Assembly (NCBI GenBank): GCA_016790575.1
Contig: JAEUOU010000029.1
Span: 186,001 to 250,000, forward strand
DNA: 64,000 nucleotides
Source: Burkholderiaceae bacterium
Lineage (GTDB): Bacteria; Pseudomonadota; Gammaproteobacteria; Burkholderiales; Burkholderiaceae_C
Direction of reading: 5' to 3'
Numbering within the stretch: position 1 is the stretch's first letter; every line of letters starts with the position of its first letter. Below, piece by piece: positions 27,745 to 36,961 of this stretch. The translations under genes were made by a program, and so were the position numbers. The notes beneath the pieces are model-generated. The model worked only from the letters and a program-made list of their open reading frames with translations. It was not told the origin of the DNA and did no database searches.

Positions 27745-29166
27745 ATGCTTGCCCGCCACCAGGACCCGATTGCCGCCATCGCCACCGCCCCCGGCCGGGG
27801 TGCGGTGGGCATCGTGCGGGTGTCCGGACGGGGCCTGGGCGCGCTGGTGCAGGCCCTGTGCGGGCGTGACCTGAAGCCCCGGGAGGCCACCTACCTGCCG
27901 TTTCGCGATGCCGACGGCTCGGCCATCGACCACGGCCTGGCGCTGTACTTTCCGGCGCCGCATTCATTCACCGGCGAAGACGTGCTGGAACTGCAGGCCC
28001 ACGGCGGGCCGGTGGTGCTGCAGCTGCTGCTGGCGCGCTGCCTGGCCGCCGCCGCCGAAACCGACCCGACCCGCAGTGCCCCGCGCCTGCCGGGGCTGCG
28101 GGTGGCGCAGCCGGGCGAGTTCTCCGAGCGCGCCTTTCTGAACGACAAGATCGACCTGGCCCAGGCCGAAGCCATTGCCGACCTGATCGACGCCAGCACC
28201 GAAGCGGCGGCGCGCAGCGCCAGCCGCTCGCTGTCAGGGGCCTTTTCCGCCGAGATCCACGGCCTGCGCGACGCCCTGATCCACCTGCGCATGCTGGTCG
28301 AAGCCACGCTGGACTTTCCGGAAGAAGAGATCGACTTCCTGCGCCAGGCCGACGCGCAGGGCCAGCTGGACCGCCTGCAGGCCACGCTGGGCGCGGTGCT
28401 GGGCCACGCGCGCCAGGGCGCGCTGCTGCGCGAAGGCATCAAGGTGGTGATCGCTGGCCAGCCCAACGCCGGGAAAAGCTCGCTGCTCAATGCCTTGGCC
28501 GGTGCCGAGCTGGCCATCGTCACGCCGATCGCCGGCACCACCCGCGACGTGGTGCAGCAGACGATCCAGATCGACGGTGTGCCGCTGCATGTGGTGGACA
28601 CCGCCGGGCTGCGCGAAAGCCACCTGCCCGGCGTGGACGCGGTCGAGCAGATCGGCATCGAACGGGCCTGGGGCCAGATCGAATCGGCCGATGCGGTGCT
28701 GTTCCTGCACGACCTGACGCGTCTGATTGCTCCTGATTACAGAGCAGAAGATGACCGGATCACACTGGGTCTGGCCGAAAAAGTGGCCAAAAACGTGCCG
28801 GTGGTCCATGTCTGGAACAAATGTGATGCCGCCGGCGCCGCACCAGCGCCCGCCGATGGGCTGGTGCTGTCGGCCAAAGCCGGCACCGGGCTGGAGGCGC
28901 TGCGCCGCCGTCTGCTGGAACTGGCCGGCTGGCAGGGCGCGACCGAGGGGCTGTACATCGCCCGCGAGCGCCACGTGCAGGCGCTGCGCCGGGTGCGCGC
29001 GCACCTGGATCAGGCGCAGGCGCAGCTGTCGGCCCGGGTGCCGCTGCTGGATCTGCTGGCCGAAGAGCTGCGGCTGGCGCAGAACGCGCTGAACGACATC
29101 ACCGGCGAATTCACCCCGGACGACCTGCTGGGGGTGATCTTCAGCCGCTTTTGTATCGGCAAGTGA
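27745..29166 (+). CDS. mnmE: tRNA modification GTPase MnmE
   Basis: A 473-residue protein. The N-terminal folate-binding domain shows [22 protein letters not shown]; the G domain has GQPNAGKSS (G1), DTAG (G3) and NKCD (G4); the C-terminus ends FCIGK, whose Cys is essential. With MnmG it makes the carboxymethylaminomethyl group at U34 of certain tRNAs. Residues of about 333-348, between G3 and G4, are encoded by sequence matching the interspersed repeat (28742-28790). The region is a variable loop in the family, so activity need not be affected. ATG 27745 matches the family start. Confidence 0.97.
   Translation: MLARHQDPIAAIATAPGRGAVGIVRVSGRGLGALVQALCGRDLKPREATYLPFRDADGSAIDHGLALYFPAPHSFTGEDVLELQAHGGPVVLQLLLARCLAAAAETDPTRSAPRLPGLRVAQPGEFSERAFLNDKIDLAQAEAIADLIDASTEAAARSASRSLSGAFSAEIHGLRDALIHLRMLVEATLDFPEEEIDFLRQADAQGQLDRLQATLGAVLGHARQGALLREGIKVVIAGQPNAGKSSLLNALAGAELAIVTPIAGTTRDVVQQTIQIDGVPLHVVDTAGLRESHLPGVDAVEQIGIERAWGQIESADAVLFLHDLTRLIAPDYRAEDDRITLGLAEKVAKNVPVVHVWNKCDAAGAAPAPADGLVLSAKAGTGLEALRRRLLELAGWQGATEGLYIARERHVQALRRVRAHLDQAQAQLSARVPLLDLLAEELRLAQNALNDITGEFTPDDLLGVIFSRFCIGK
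28742..28790. repeat. Repeat-like sequence inside mnmE, copy R11
   Basis: Reads AGCAGAAGATGACC, a diverged middle, CACTGGGTCTGGCC, then GAAAAAGTGGCC. This follows the family order AGC-purines-GACC-CGCTGGGTA-GGCC-A-run-GGCC, including the terminal small hairpin. It keeps the mnmE frame open. Confidence 0.55.
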
Positions 29167-29204
29167 GGCCCGGGCCGGCCGGGTGGCGTCGGAACGACCG
29201 TTTT

Positions 29205-29257
29205 GGCATGAAAAGTGCCGATACCCAGCGTGAAAAGGTCGTTTTCAGCTATTGTTA
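29205..29257. repeat. Interspersed repeat, copy R5
   Basis: GGCA-TGAAAAG-TGCC hairpin (29205-29219) followed by GATACCCAGCGTGAAAAGGT, then CGTTTTCAGCTATTG. It lies between convergent mnmE and the reductase gene, whose stop codon is a few bases further. Confidence 0.9.
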
Positions 29258-29263
29258 AGATAG

Positions 29264-29833
29264 CTAAACGGGATTCCGCAGAAACTCCGCTGCCGCCGCC
29301 ACCGCCGCCGCATCGGCCGCCACCGCACCGGGTGCGCCGCCTTTGCCCCAGAGTTCACCGCCCCAGGGCATGGCCAGAAAGGCGCCACACAGCTTGACGC
29401 TGTCGATCATCGGCTGGGCCTTGGTGCGGTCGCCGCTGGTGGTGATCAGGCGCAGCGTCTTGGCGCCCATCGCCTCCTTGAAGCCCAGGCCGGGCACCCG
29501 CAGCCAGGCGCTCCAGTGGTCCAGATAGGTTTTCAGGTGCGCGGGAATGCTGAACCAGTACACCGGTGCCACAAAAACCAGGTCGGTGGCCGCCAGAGTG
29601 GCGTCCAGCAGGCGGCGCAGATCGCCCTCGGGCATCGGGTACTGGCCGGTGGTGTGGCGCTGGTCCACAAACGGCGGCAGATCCAGCCGCGCCAGGTGCA
29701 GCCAGGTCTGGGGGGTGCCGGGTGGCAGGGCGGCCGCGGCCTGGCGGGCCAGCCATTCGGTGTTGCCGGGGTGGCCGTCTTCGCGGGCGGAGGCGACCAG
29801 GAACAGGACGTGTCGGGTGGGCGTGGTACTCAT
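29264..29833 (-). CDS. NAD(P)H-dependent oxidoreductase, flavodoxin-like fold
   Basis: A 189-residue protein with the flavodoxin-like pattern: VLFLVASAREDGHPGNTEWL (FMN phosphate loop), VFVAPVYWFSIPAHLKTYLDHW, and LRLITTSGDRT. This matches the NAD(P)H quinone reductase/FMN reductase family. It overlaps the dadA stop by four bases (29830-29833), so it is translated with it. Its C-terminal residues end next to repeat R5. A role in recycling electrons or quinone for DadA is an inference. Confidence 0.8.
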   Translation of the reverse strand: MSTTPTRHVLFLVASAREDGHPGNTEWLARQAAAALPPGTPQTWLHLARLDLPPFVDQRHTTGQYPMPEGDLRRLLDATLAATDLVFVAPVYWFSIPAHLKTYLDHWSAWLRVPGLGFKEAMGAKTLRLITTSGDRTKAQPMIDSVKLCGAFLAMPWGGELWGKGGAPGAVAADAAAVAAAAEFLRNPV

Positions 29834-31146
29834 GCCGCCGATGGTAGCGGCGTGGCGGCACGCAGGCCGGGCGCGCGCGGCCCGGTGAAGCCGAAGTCCA
29901 GCGCGGGCTGTGTGCCGCTGATCAGCTCGGCCAGCGCCTTGCCGGAGCCGGCGCCGTGCGTCCAGCCCAGCGTGCCGTGGCCGGCGTTCACCCACAGCCG
30001 CCCGACGCGGGTCGCGCCGATGAACGGAATGTTGGTGGGGGTGGCGGGGCGCAGGCCGGCCCAGAAGTTGGGTTCGTCCAGTTCGCAGACGCCGGGGAAG
30101 ACTTCTTCCACCCGGCGCACCAGCATGGCGCAGCGGGCGCGCGCCAGCGGCGTGTCCAGGGTCAGGTCCCAGCCGCCGACTTCGATGGTGCCGGCGATGC
30201 GCAGCGTGTCGCCCAGGCGGCTCATGGCGCATTTGACGCTGTCGTCCAGCAGGCTGACGCTGGGCGCGGCCTCGGGCCGGCGCAGGCGCAGCGTGGCGCT
30301 GTAGCCCTTGCCGGGGTAGATCGGCAGGTTCACGCCCACGGTGCGCAGCAGTGGCGCGCTGTAGCTGCCGCAGGCCACCACGGTGGCGTCGGCGCGCTCG
30401 GTCACCACCTCGCCGCTGGCTCGGTCGCGCAGTGCGGTGGCGGTGACCTGGCCGCCGGTGCGGATCAGCCGCAGCACGTCGTGGTTCCACAGGAAACGCA
30501 CGCCGCGCGCCGCGCAGCGACGGGCCAGTTCCTGGGTGAAGACGCGGGCGTCGCCCGATTCGTCCGACGGGGTGTAGGTGCCGCCGACGATGCGCTCGCC
30601 GTAGGCCGCCAGCGCCGGCTCGATGCGCAGCAGCTCGTCGCGGTCCACCACGCGGCGCTGCACGCCATGGCGGCGCATCAGCGCGGCGGCGTCGGCCGCG
30701 CCGTCAAACGACTTCTGGTCGGTGTAGTAGTGGGCAATGCCGCGGGTCAGGCGCTGGTATTCGATGCCGGTGCTGGCCACCACGTCCTTGAGCGCCGCGT
30801 GGCTGTAGGCGCCCAGGGCCACCAGCTGGCGCACGTTGCGCTCGAAGGCGGCGTCATGGCACTGGCCGAGAAAGCGCAGGCCCCACAGCCACTGCTGGAT
30901 GTCGAAGGTGGGGCGGAACAGCAGGGGCGCCTCCTTGCTGAACATCCATTTCAGCGCTTTCAGCGGCGCTTCGCGGTTGGCCCAGGGTTCACAATAGCTC
31001 ACGGAAATCTGGGCGGCGTTGGCAAAACTGGTTTCCAGGGCAGCATCGGCCTGCCGGTCGACCACGGTCACGGTGTGGCCGCGCTCGGCCAGATGCCAGG
31101 CAGTGCTCACGCCGATGATGCCGGCTCCCAGAACGATGATGTGCAT
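29830..31146 (-). CDS. dadA: D-amino-acid dehydrogenase
   Basis: A 438-residue FAD enzyme of the DadA type. It starts MHIIVLGAGIIGVSTAWHLA (dinucleotide-binding GxGxxG), has ETSFANAAQISVSYCEPWA near residue 40, PIYPGKGYSATL, and ends with GHGTLGWTHGAGSGK, all conserved in DadA. It oxidises D-amino acids such as D-alanine to keto acids, passing electrons to the membrane quinone pool. The start at 31146 places the FAD motif at the N-terminus. It is divergent from an ArgP-like regulator. Confidence 0.92.
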   Translation of the reverse strand: MHIIVLGAGIIGVSTAWHLAERGHTVTVVDRQADAALETSFANAAQISVSYCEPWANREAPLKALKWMFSKEAPLLFRPTFDIQQWLWGLRFLGQCHDAAFERNVRQLVALGAYSHAALKDVVASTGIEYQRLTRGIAHYYTDQKSFDGAADAAALMRRHGVQRRVVDRDELLRIEPALAAYGERIVGGTYTPSDESGDARVFTQELARRCAARGVRFLWNHDVLRLIRTGGQVTATALRDRASGEVVTERADATVVACGSYSAPLLRTVGVNLPIYPGKGYSATLRLRRPEAAPSVSLLDDSVKCAMSRLGDTLRIAGTIEVGGWDLTLDTPLARARCAMLVRRVEEVFPGVCELDEPNFWAGLRPATPTNIPFIGATRVGRLWVNAGHGTLGWTHGAGSGKALAELISGTQPALDFGFTGPRAPGLRAATPLPSAA

Positions 31147-31237
31147 GATGTGTACTCGGTGAACAATCGATGGGCCGCAGTGTCCGGCAAACCCGGTCAA
31201 ATTAAAAGACGAATTAACTAAAAGCGAAAATCATCAG

Positions 31238-31246
31238 TTAGACTAA
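31238..31246. promoter_or_regulatory. Possible LysR-type operator between dadA and the ArgP-like gene
   Basis: The palindrome TTAGACTAA lies in the A/T-rich, 131-bp divergent region (31147-31277), with further TTAA-containing repeats around 31200-31250. Its position 31 bases before the regulator start fits autoregulation plus control of dadA. Confidence 0.4.
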
Positions 31247-31277
31247 TTTAACGACAACCCCATCCTGTGATTTCGCC

Positions 31278-32186
31278 ATGAACCCCTTTGATCCCGAAGC
31301 TCTGGAGTGTCTTGCTGCCATTGTCGAAGAGGGCGGCTTCGAGCGGGCGGCCCGGCGTCTTCACATCACGCAGTCGGCGGTATCGCAGCGCCTGCGCGGG
31401 CTGGAGGCCCAGGTGGGTACCGTGCTGGTGGTGCGCAGCCGGCCGCTGAAAGTGACGCCCGCCGGGCAACTGCTGCTCAAACACACCCAGCAGCTGCGCC
31501 TGTTGCGGGCTGACTTGGAGCGTGACCTGCGCGAGTTTGCGCCCCGACTGGGGGGAGGCAGTCGCGAAGACGAACGGATCAGCATCGCCATCAACGCCGA
31601 CAGCATTGCCAGCTGGGCGCTGGATGCGCTGGGCGACCTGGCCCGCCGCGGCGTGCCGCTGGAGGTCATTACCGACGACCAGGACTTCACCCACGAATGG
31701 CTGCGATCGGGCCAGGTGCTGGGCTGTGTCACCACCCAGCATCAGCCCCTGCGCGGCTGCAAGCTGGTAACCCTCGGCGCCATGCACTATGTGGCGGTGG
31801 CCAGTCCCGCCTGGGCCGCCGAACATCTGCCGGACGGGCTGACGCCCTACAACTTTCGCCATTTCCCTTTCGTCGCCTTCAACCGCAAGGACGACATGCA
31901 GACCGAGTTCGTGTCGCAATGTTTCGGCCTCAAGCAGGTCAGCCTGACCCAGCTGTACGTTCCGTCCAGCGAGGGGCAGGTGCGTGCCATCCGGGCGGGT
32001 TGGGGAATTGCCGTGGTGCCCGAGCAGATCGCCCGCGAGGATCTGCGATCGGGCGCGCTCGTCAATGTGGCGCCCGGACACCAGCTGTCCATCCAGTTGT
32101 TCTGGCATTGCTGGAATCTCCAGTCCGACGTGCTGGAGGCCTTGACCGACGCACTCACGCAGGCCGCAGAGCGCCACCTGAACTGA
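31278..32186 (+). CDS. argP: LysR family regulator, ArgP/LysG-like
   Basis: A 302-residue LysR protein. The N-terminal DNA-binding domain reads LECLAAIVEEGGFERAARRL and ITQSAVSQRLRGLEAQVGTVL, characteristic of the ArgP/IciA group, which usually senses lysine or arginine and controls an exporter. Here it is divergent from dadA, so it may respond to an amino acid that DadA handles. It is followed 6 bases later by a histidine kinase gene, an unusual partner. Confidence 0.85.
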   Translation: MNPFDPEALECLAAIVEEGGFERAARRLHITQSAVSQRLRGLEAQVGTVLVVRSRPLKVTPAGQLLLKHTQQLRLLRADLERDLREFAPRLGGGSREDERISIAINADSIASWALDALGDLARRGVPLEVITDDQDFTHEWLRSGQVLGCVTTQHQPLRGCKLVTLGAMHYVAVASPAWAAEHLPDGLTPYNFRHFPFVAFNRKDDMQTEFVSQCFGLKQVSLTQLYVPSSEGQVRAIRAGWGIAVVPEQIAREDLRSGALVNVAPGHQLSIQLFWHCWNLQSDVLEALTDALTQAAERHLN

Positions 32187-32192
32187 CCGGGC

Positions 32193-34472
32193 ATGACAGA
32201 GGCGCAGTTCGAACCCACCGTGGCCCAGCCGCTGCAGGCGCGTCCAGGGACCGCCAGGCGGCGCGGCACCCGTCTGGGGACCTTGTTGTTGCTGTTTGCC
32301 GCCCTGGCCACTTTGCCGTGGACCGTCTCCGAGTTGTTGCGCGCGCGTCAGGAGCGCCAGTTCGAGCGCGCCCGGACCGTTCAGACCCTGGACGCTGAAA
32401 CCCGTCTGGCTGCGGGCGCGCTGGAGGCGCAATTGCGCACCCTGGACAAGATGCTGGTCGCCGCTGCCCAGGCCGCGTTCGTAGCCTACCGGGACGCCCG
32501 GGCCTGCAACGCCTGGATGAAACCCCTTCCCGCGCAGTCCGTACCTGGCGTCCGCTTTGCCATCTTGCAAGCCGACGGACGACGCCTGTGCGAAGCCACG
32601 GAATACTCGACCCGCCCGATGGCAGCCAGCCTCGTGCGCCAGGCCCAGGCCCGGCCCGGCGAACTGGTGCTGACCGTGTTCCCGGCGGGCACCCTCAGTG
32701 ACAGAACCGCGCTGGTGCTGGCTCGGGCGGTTCCGGCCACCTCACAGGCTGGCCCGGCCGCCCTGGTAGTCACCTTGGACCTGGACGTCGTCGTGCCGCA
32801 CCGCGGCCCGGGAGAGCCCAGTCCCGCCGAGGCGCTGATTGTCCTGGACAGTGATCAGCGGGTGGTCTTCTCCCGCCCCCGCTTGTCCGACCCCCCCGGC
32901 CAGCGACTGGCGGACCCGGACTGGAATGCAGCCGTGCAGGCCTACCGGGCCGGTGTCCCGGTCCCTGAACCGTCCCCGGGCGGGCTGCTGAAGGCGCTGG
33001 CCAGCGCCGACCTCGGTGACGGCAACCGTCTGCTGGTGCTGCGGTCTGTGTCGGACGGCGCCACCCGCAGACCGGTCGGTGAAACGCTGACCGCCACCGC
33101 ATTGACGGCCGCCGGCGCACTGGCCATGGCGCTGCTGATCTGGGTGGCCGGCTTGCGCCTGCTGGCGGCGCCGGTGCGCCGCTTGCGTCGCAGCCTGATC
33201 CAGATCGAGCGCGGCGAACATGCCAAGGCGCTCGATGCCACGGAACCCCGCATTGCCGAACTCGCCGGCCTGCAACGCTCCGTCAACAGTCTGGTTCTCA
33301 GTCTCGAAAACCAGCGCTTCGAGCGCGACGAAGCCCTGGCAGCGCTGCAGGAGCGGGAAAACCGCTACCGCGAACTATTCGAAGGCAGTCCGCAGATCAT
33401 GTATGTGTTTGACCGCCGTACCCTGCGCTTTCTGGCGGTCAATCAGGCGGCGGTGCGCTTCTACGGTTATGCCGAAGGCGAGTTCCTGCAGCGCAACTTG
33501 CTCGATATCCGCCCGGCGTCGGAGCACGCCCGGCTGCTCTCCGACCTGATTTCCGGCAAACCCGACCCCGACTCGGCCAACTGGACCCACCGTCTGCGCT
33601 CGGGCGAACTGCGTCAGGTCGAAATCGCCACCCACCCGGTGGACTTCAACGGGCAGCCGGCCCAGTTGGTGATGGTGACCGACATCACCGCGCGCCTGCT
33701 GGCCGAAGAACGCGCCCGCTTGGCCACCGAACGCCTGGAGCAACGGGTGGCCGAACGCACCAGGGATTTGGAGCTGTCCAACCGCGAACTTGAAGCCTTC
33801 GCCTGGTCGGTGTCGCACGACCTGCGCAATCCGCTGCGCGCGGTCGACATGTTCCGCCAGATGCTGCAGGAACAACTGCCGGCGCCGGTGACCGCGGACC
33901 CGGACGTGGCGCAATGCCTGATGCGGATGGAGCAGGGCCTGGGCTCCATGCAGGAGCTGATTGACCAGATCATGGCGCTGGCCCGGGTTTCCCGGGTGAC
34001 CTTGCAGCCGGAACCGATCGATCTGAGCGCCTTGGCGGCCGAGGTGGTTGACGAACTGCGGGCGGCCGAGCCCGGCCGCAGTCCCCAGATCCTGATCGAG
34101 CCAGGCCTGGCCTGCGAGGGTGACCGGGCGCTGGTGCGCCAGCTGCTGGTCAACCTGCTGGGCAATGCATGGAAGTTCACCTTGCGCAAAGCCGACGCCC
34201 ATATTCACTTCGGCACCCATGCCGGCACCGAGCCCGGGCTGGCCGAATTCTTTGTCGCCGACAACGGCGCGGGCTTCGACATGAAGTTTGCCGCCCGCCT
34301 TTTTGAGCCATTCGAGCGCTTCCATGCCGAAGACGACTTTCCCGGCACCGGTATCGGTCTGGCCACCGTGCAGCGGGTGGTGGCCCGCCACGGCGGGCGG
34401 ATCTGGGCCGACGCTGCGGTGGGTGAAGGCGCCACCTTCACCTTCACTCTGCCGGGAGTACCCACACCATGA
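32193..34472 (+). CDS. Hybrid-free sensor histidine kinase with periplasmic and PAS domains
   Basis: A 759-residue kinase. TM1 is at about 28-48, a periplasmic sensor domain of about 250 residues follows, then TM2 at about 299-320, a HAMP-like linker, a PAS domain (YRELFEGSPQIMYVFDRRTL, at about 390-510), a coiled coil, the dimerisation/H-box SVSHDLRNPLRAVDMF (His near 541) and a HATPase domain (LLGNAWKF, DNGAGFD, GTGIGLATVQRVV). It resembles phytochrome-like/bacteriophytochrome-type kinases in the H-box. No response regulator lies nearby, so it is an orphan kinase. It overlaps phoD by four bases. Confidence 0.9.
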   Translation: MTEAQFEPTVAQPLQARPGTARRRGTRLGTLLLLFAALATLPWTVSELLRARQERQFERARTVQTLDAETRLAAGALEAQLRTLDKMLVAAAQAAFVAYRDARACNAWMKPLPAQSVPGVRFAILQADGRRLCEATEYSTRPMAASLVRQAQARPGELVLTVFPAGTLSDRTALVLARAVPATSQAGPAALVVTLDLDVVVPHRGPGEPSPAEALIVLDSDQRVVFSRPRLSDPPGQRLADPDWNAAVQAYRAGVPVPEPSPGGLLKALASADLGDGNRLLVLRSVSDGATRRPVGETLTATALTAAGALAMALLIWVAGLRLLAAPVRRLRRSLIQIERGEHAKALDATEPRIAELAGLQRSVNSLVLSLENQRFERDEALAALQERENRYRELFEGSPQIMYVFDRRTLRFLAVNQAAVRFYGYAEGEFLQRNLLDIRPASEHARLLSDLISGKPDPDSANWTHRLRSGELRQVEIATHPVDFNGQPAQLVMVTDITARLLAEERARLATERLEQRVAERTRDLELSNRELEAFAWSVSHDLRNPLRAVDMFRQMLQEQLPAPVTADPDVAQCLMRMEQGLGSMQELIDQIMALARVSRVTLQPEPIDLSALAAEVVDELRAAEPGRSPQILIEPGLACEGDRALVRQLLVNLLGNAWKFTLRKADAHIHFGTHAGTEPGLAEFFVADNGAGFDMKFAARLFEPFERFHAEDDFPGTGIGLATVQRVVARHGGRIWADAAVGEGATFTFTLPGVPTP

Positions 34473-36034
34473 TGCACCGCCGTGCGCTGGGCCGGCTGGC
34501 CGTTTCGATGGCGCTGATGCCCTGGCTGCGCACGCCGCTTGCCGCCGGAGTGGCGGCTGCGCCGTGGCGATCGCAGCCCTTCACCCTGGGGGTGGCCAGC
34601 GGACAACCCCGACCCGATGGCGCCGTGCTCTGGACCCGGCTGGCACCCGACGATGAAGACTTTTTTACCGATACCCAGCGCAAAACGGTCGCGGTCAGCT
34701 ATGAAGTGTATAGCGATGATGCCCTGCGCCGGCCGGTGACCCGTGGCGAGGTGCTGACCGACGCACAGCGCGGCTACAGCGTCCATGTTCCCCTGAGCGG
34801 GCTGGCGCCGGATCGGCCCTACTGGTACCGCTTTACCAGCGGTGACGCGGTCAGCGCCACCGGGCGCACGCGCACCGCCCCGGCGCCACAGGCCGCGGTC
34901 GGTCGGCTGCGGCTGGCGCTGGCCTCCTGCCAGCACTACGAGCAGGGCTGGTTCACCGCGCACCGGGATCTGGCCGCACAGGACATCGACCTGGTGCTTT
35001 TTGTCGGTGACTACATCTACGAAGGCAGCAACCCGCGCCGCATGGTCGCGCCGGCGCAGCGGCGGCATACCGGGGGCATTCCGCGCAGCCTGGCCGAGTA
35101 CCGGGCGCGCTACGCGCTGTACCGGCGCGATCCCGACTTGCAGGCTGCCCACGCCGCCCATCCCTGGCTGGTCACCTGGGACGACCACGAGGTGGTCAAC
35201 GACTACGCGGGCGGGCTGGACCCCAAAGGCGGCGACCCCCAGCTTTTCCTGCAGCGCCGGGTGGCAGCCTATCGGGCGTGGTTCGAACACATGCCCGTCG
35301 AGCTGCCGGCGGGCCAGCAGCCGGGCGTGCCGATGCGCATTCACCAGCAACTGTCCTGGGGGCAACTGGCGGACCTGTGGATGCTCGACTGTCGGCAGTA
35401 CCGCAGTCCCCACGCCTGCCCCGACCCGCTGCGCGGCGGCGGGCGCATCCTGCTTGGCTGTGCCGAATTGGCCGACCCGGCGCGCACCCTGCTGGGCGCC
35501 GAGCAGGAGCAATGGCTGGCCGACGGCCTGGCCCGGTCCGCCCGAGGCTGGAAATTTGTCGCGCAGTCGACCCTGATCAATCCGTGGGGCGTGGTGACCC
35601 CGCTGGGCCGCAGCGCCTACAGCGACGGCTGGGATGGTTATCCACAGGCGCGCGAACGGTTGATGACCGCGCTGGCCGCCGCTGCAGGGGCCAACGTGGT
35701 CACCCTGGGGGGCGACGTTCACATGGCCGTCGCCGCCGATCTGCGCCGCCACGCGGGCGATACCGCCTCGCCGGTCATTGCCAGCGAGCTGGTCACCACC
35801 TCCATCAGCTCGCGGGGGCTGTCCGACACCGTGGTGGACGGCATCCGACAGTCCAACGCCGACATCCATCATGCGCGGGCCGATGAACGCGGTTACACCC
35901 TGCTGGACCTGCGCGCCGAGCGGCTGGAAGCGCAGTTTCGCACCACCGCCCACCCCGTCCTGCCCGACAGTCGGCTGCAGCGACAGGCCAGCTTTGTCGT
36001 GCAGCGCGGCCGGCCGCAGGTCGAGCGCGGTTAG
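34469..36034 (+). CDS. phoD: Alkaline phosphatase D (PhoD family)
   Basis: A 521-residue secreted phosphodiesterase/phosphatase. The N-terminus MMHRRALGRL then a hydrophobic run fits a signal peptide. It has the PhoD Ig-like N-terminal strand pattern (FTLGVASGQP, GAVLWTRLAP), then the calcium/iron active-site segments: LALASCQHYEQGWF, FVGDYIYEG, VTWDDHEVVNDYAG, and GGDVHMA. PhoD enzymes release phosphate from mono- and diesters under phosphate limitation. It is translationally coupled to the histidine kinase. Residues of about 66-82 (FFTDTQRKTVAVSYEV) are encoded by repeat-like sequence. Confidence 0.93.
   Translation: MMHRRALGRLAVSMALMPWLRTPLAAGVAAAPWRSQPFTLGVASGQPRPDGAVLWTRLAPDDEDFFTDTQRKTVAVSYEVYSDDALRRPVTRGEVLTDAQRGYSVHVPLSGLAPDRPYWYRFTSGDAVSATGRTRTAPAPQAAVGRLRLALASCQHYEQGWFTAHRDLAAQDIDLVLFVGDYIYEGSNPRRMVAPAQRRHTGGIPRSLAEYRARYALYRRDPDLQAAHAAHPWLVTWDDHEVVNDYAGGLDPKGGDPQLFLQRRVAAYRAWFEHMPVELPAGQQPGVPMRIHQQLSWGQLADLWMLDCRQYRSPHACPDPLRGGGRILLGCAELADPARTLLGAEQEQWLADGLARSARGWKFVAQSTLINPWGVVTPLGRSAYSDGWDGYPQARERLMTALAAAAGANVVTLGGDVHMAVAADLRRHAGDTASPVIASELVTTSISSRGLSDTVVDGIRQSNADIHHARADERGYTLLDLRAERLEAQFRTTAHPVLPDSRLQRQASFVVQRGRPQVERG
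34669..34704. repeat. Repeat-like sequence inside phoD, copy R6
   Basis: GATACCCAGCGCAAAACGGT, CGCGGTCAGCTATG: 11 identical core bases (GATACCCAGCG), then AAAA, GGTCG and CAGCTAT in the family order. It lies in frame in the linker between the first beta strand and the V-x-V-x-YEV strand of the N-terminal domain. Confidence 0.65.
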
Positions 36035-36138
36035 GATTTCGCGGCACCCCACCGACGCGAGGCTGTGCGAACGCATACTCATCAGTAAGCTTTCATACGC
36101 GGCGTGCAAAAAAAATCTCCCGCATCTACAATCGAGCG

Positions 36139-36771
36139 ATGGAGACACTTGACACCCCTGTTGCGCCTACCGCCCGGCTGTCGTTCAAGGCGCGCATGCT
36201 GCTGGCCCGGGAAGATGCCATCATCCGCTCGGTGAACCGGCTGCTGGCCGAAAAAGGCTTCGACGCCATGACCGTCGATGAAGTCGCGGCCGACGTCGGC
36301 ATCGCCAAGGCCAGCTTGTACAAACACTTCCCCAGCAAGGAAGATCTGGCCTGCGCCGCCATGGTCCGGGTGATGAAGCGGGCCCAGGACTTTGTCCGCT
36401 CCATACCAGCCTCCGGCGATCCCCTGGCGAACATTCAGGCGGTGACCCGCTGGACACTGCAGGTGCTGCTCAGCGGCGAAATGCCATCCCTTCCCAGCCA
36501 GAACTCCAGCCTGCGTGCGGCGCTCATGTCCAGTCGCGAATACATGGACGGCCTGGTGGAGATCAGCGACACCCTGGGTGTCTGGATCGAAGCCGCGCAG
36601 GCCAGTGGCCAACTCAACCCCGGCCTGCCTGCGATCGCCATCCTCTACACCCTGTTCGCCCGCGCGTGCGATCCGGTGGTGGAGTTCCTCAAAATGGGCG
36701 GTCAGCACAGTGACGAAGCCATTGTCGATCTGGTGATGAGCACCTGTTTTGACGGATTGCGCGCCCGCTAG
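36139..36771 (+). CDS. TetR family transcriptional regulator
   Basis: A 210-residue TetR protein with a helix-turn-helix near residues 45-65 (MTVDEVAADVGIAKASLYKH) and a divergent ligand-binding C-terminus. A -10-like TACAAT (36127-36132) lies only six bases before the ATG, so the mRNA may be leaderless. It lies upstream of a second TetR gene and the RND operon, with repeat R7 between, and could regulate either itself or the operon. The ligand is unknown. Confidence 0.88.
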   Translation: METLDTPVAPTARLSFKARMLLAREDAIIRSVNRLLAEKGFDAMTVDEVAADVGIAKASLYKHFPSKEDLACAAMVRVMKRAQDFVRSIPASGDPLANIQAVTRWTLQVLLSGEMPSLPSQNSSLRAALMSSREYMDGLVEISDTLGVWIEAAQASGQLNPGLPAIAILYTLFARACDPVVEFLKMGGQHSDEAIVDLVMSTCFDGLRAR

Positions 36772-36823
36772 CGTCGCCGGCGCCAAGATCTCGGCCAATC
36801 CCTGAAAAAGGGAAGAAAAGCAT

Positions 36824-36863
36824 CGATACCCAGCGTAAAAGGGTCTGCCGATGCTATCGAAAA
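36824..36863. repeat. Interspersed repeat, copy R7
   Basis: CGATACCCAGCGTAAAAGGG, TCTGCCGATGCTATCG. A TCCC-TGAAAAA-GGGA hairpin at 36800-36814 precedes it, similar to the hairpin side of other copies. It lies between the two tetR genes, here in tandem rather than convergent orientation. Confidence 0.8.
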
Positions 36864-36927
36864 CAAAGCAAAAATCAGTGTTTCAATTCCCGAAAATAGG
36901 GGTGACCTTGCTTCCGGTCATACTTAG

Positions 36928-36941
36928 ATCAAACGTTTGAT
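36928..36941. promoter_or_regulatory. Palindromic operator of the RND operon
   Basis: ATCAAACGTTTGAT, a perfect 14-bp palindrome, lies just upstream of a -10-like TAGAAT (36949-36954), whose end is seven bases before the ATG of the second TetR gene. Its position between the -35 and -10 regions fits repression by that TetR protein. Confidence 0.75.
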
Positions 36942-36961
36942 TTAACTGTAGAATCCCAGCG

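Noticed and set aside
35638-35646. A TTATCCACA DnaA box inside phoD
   Set aside because: A single box in coding sequence far from the origin; expected by chance.
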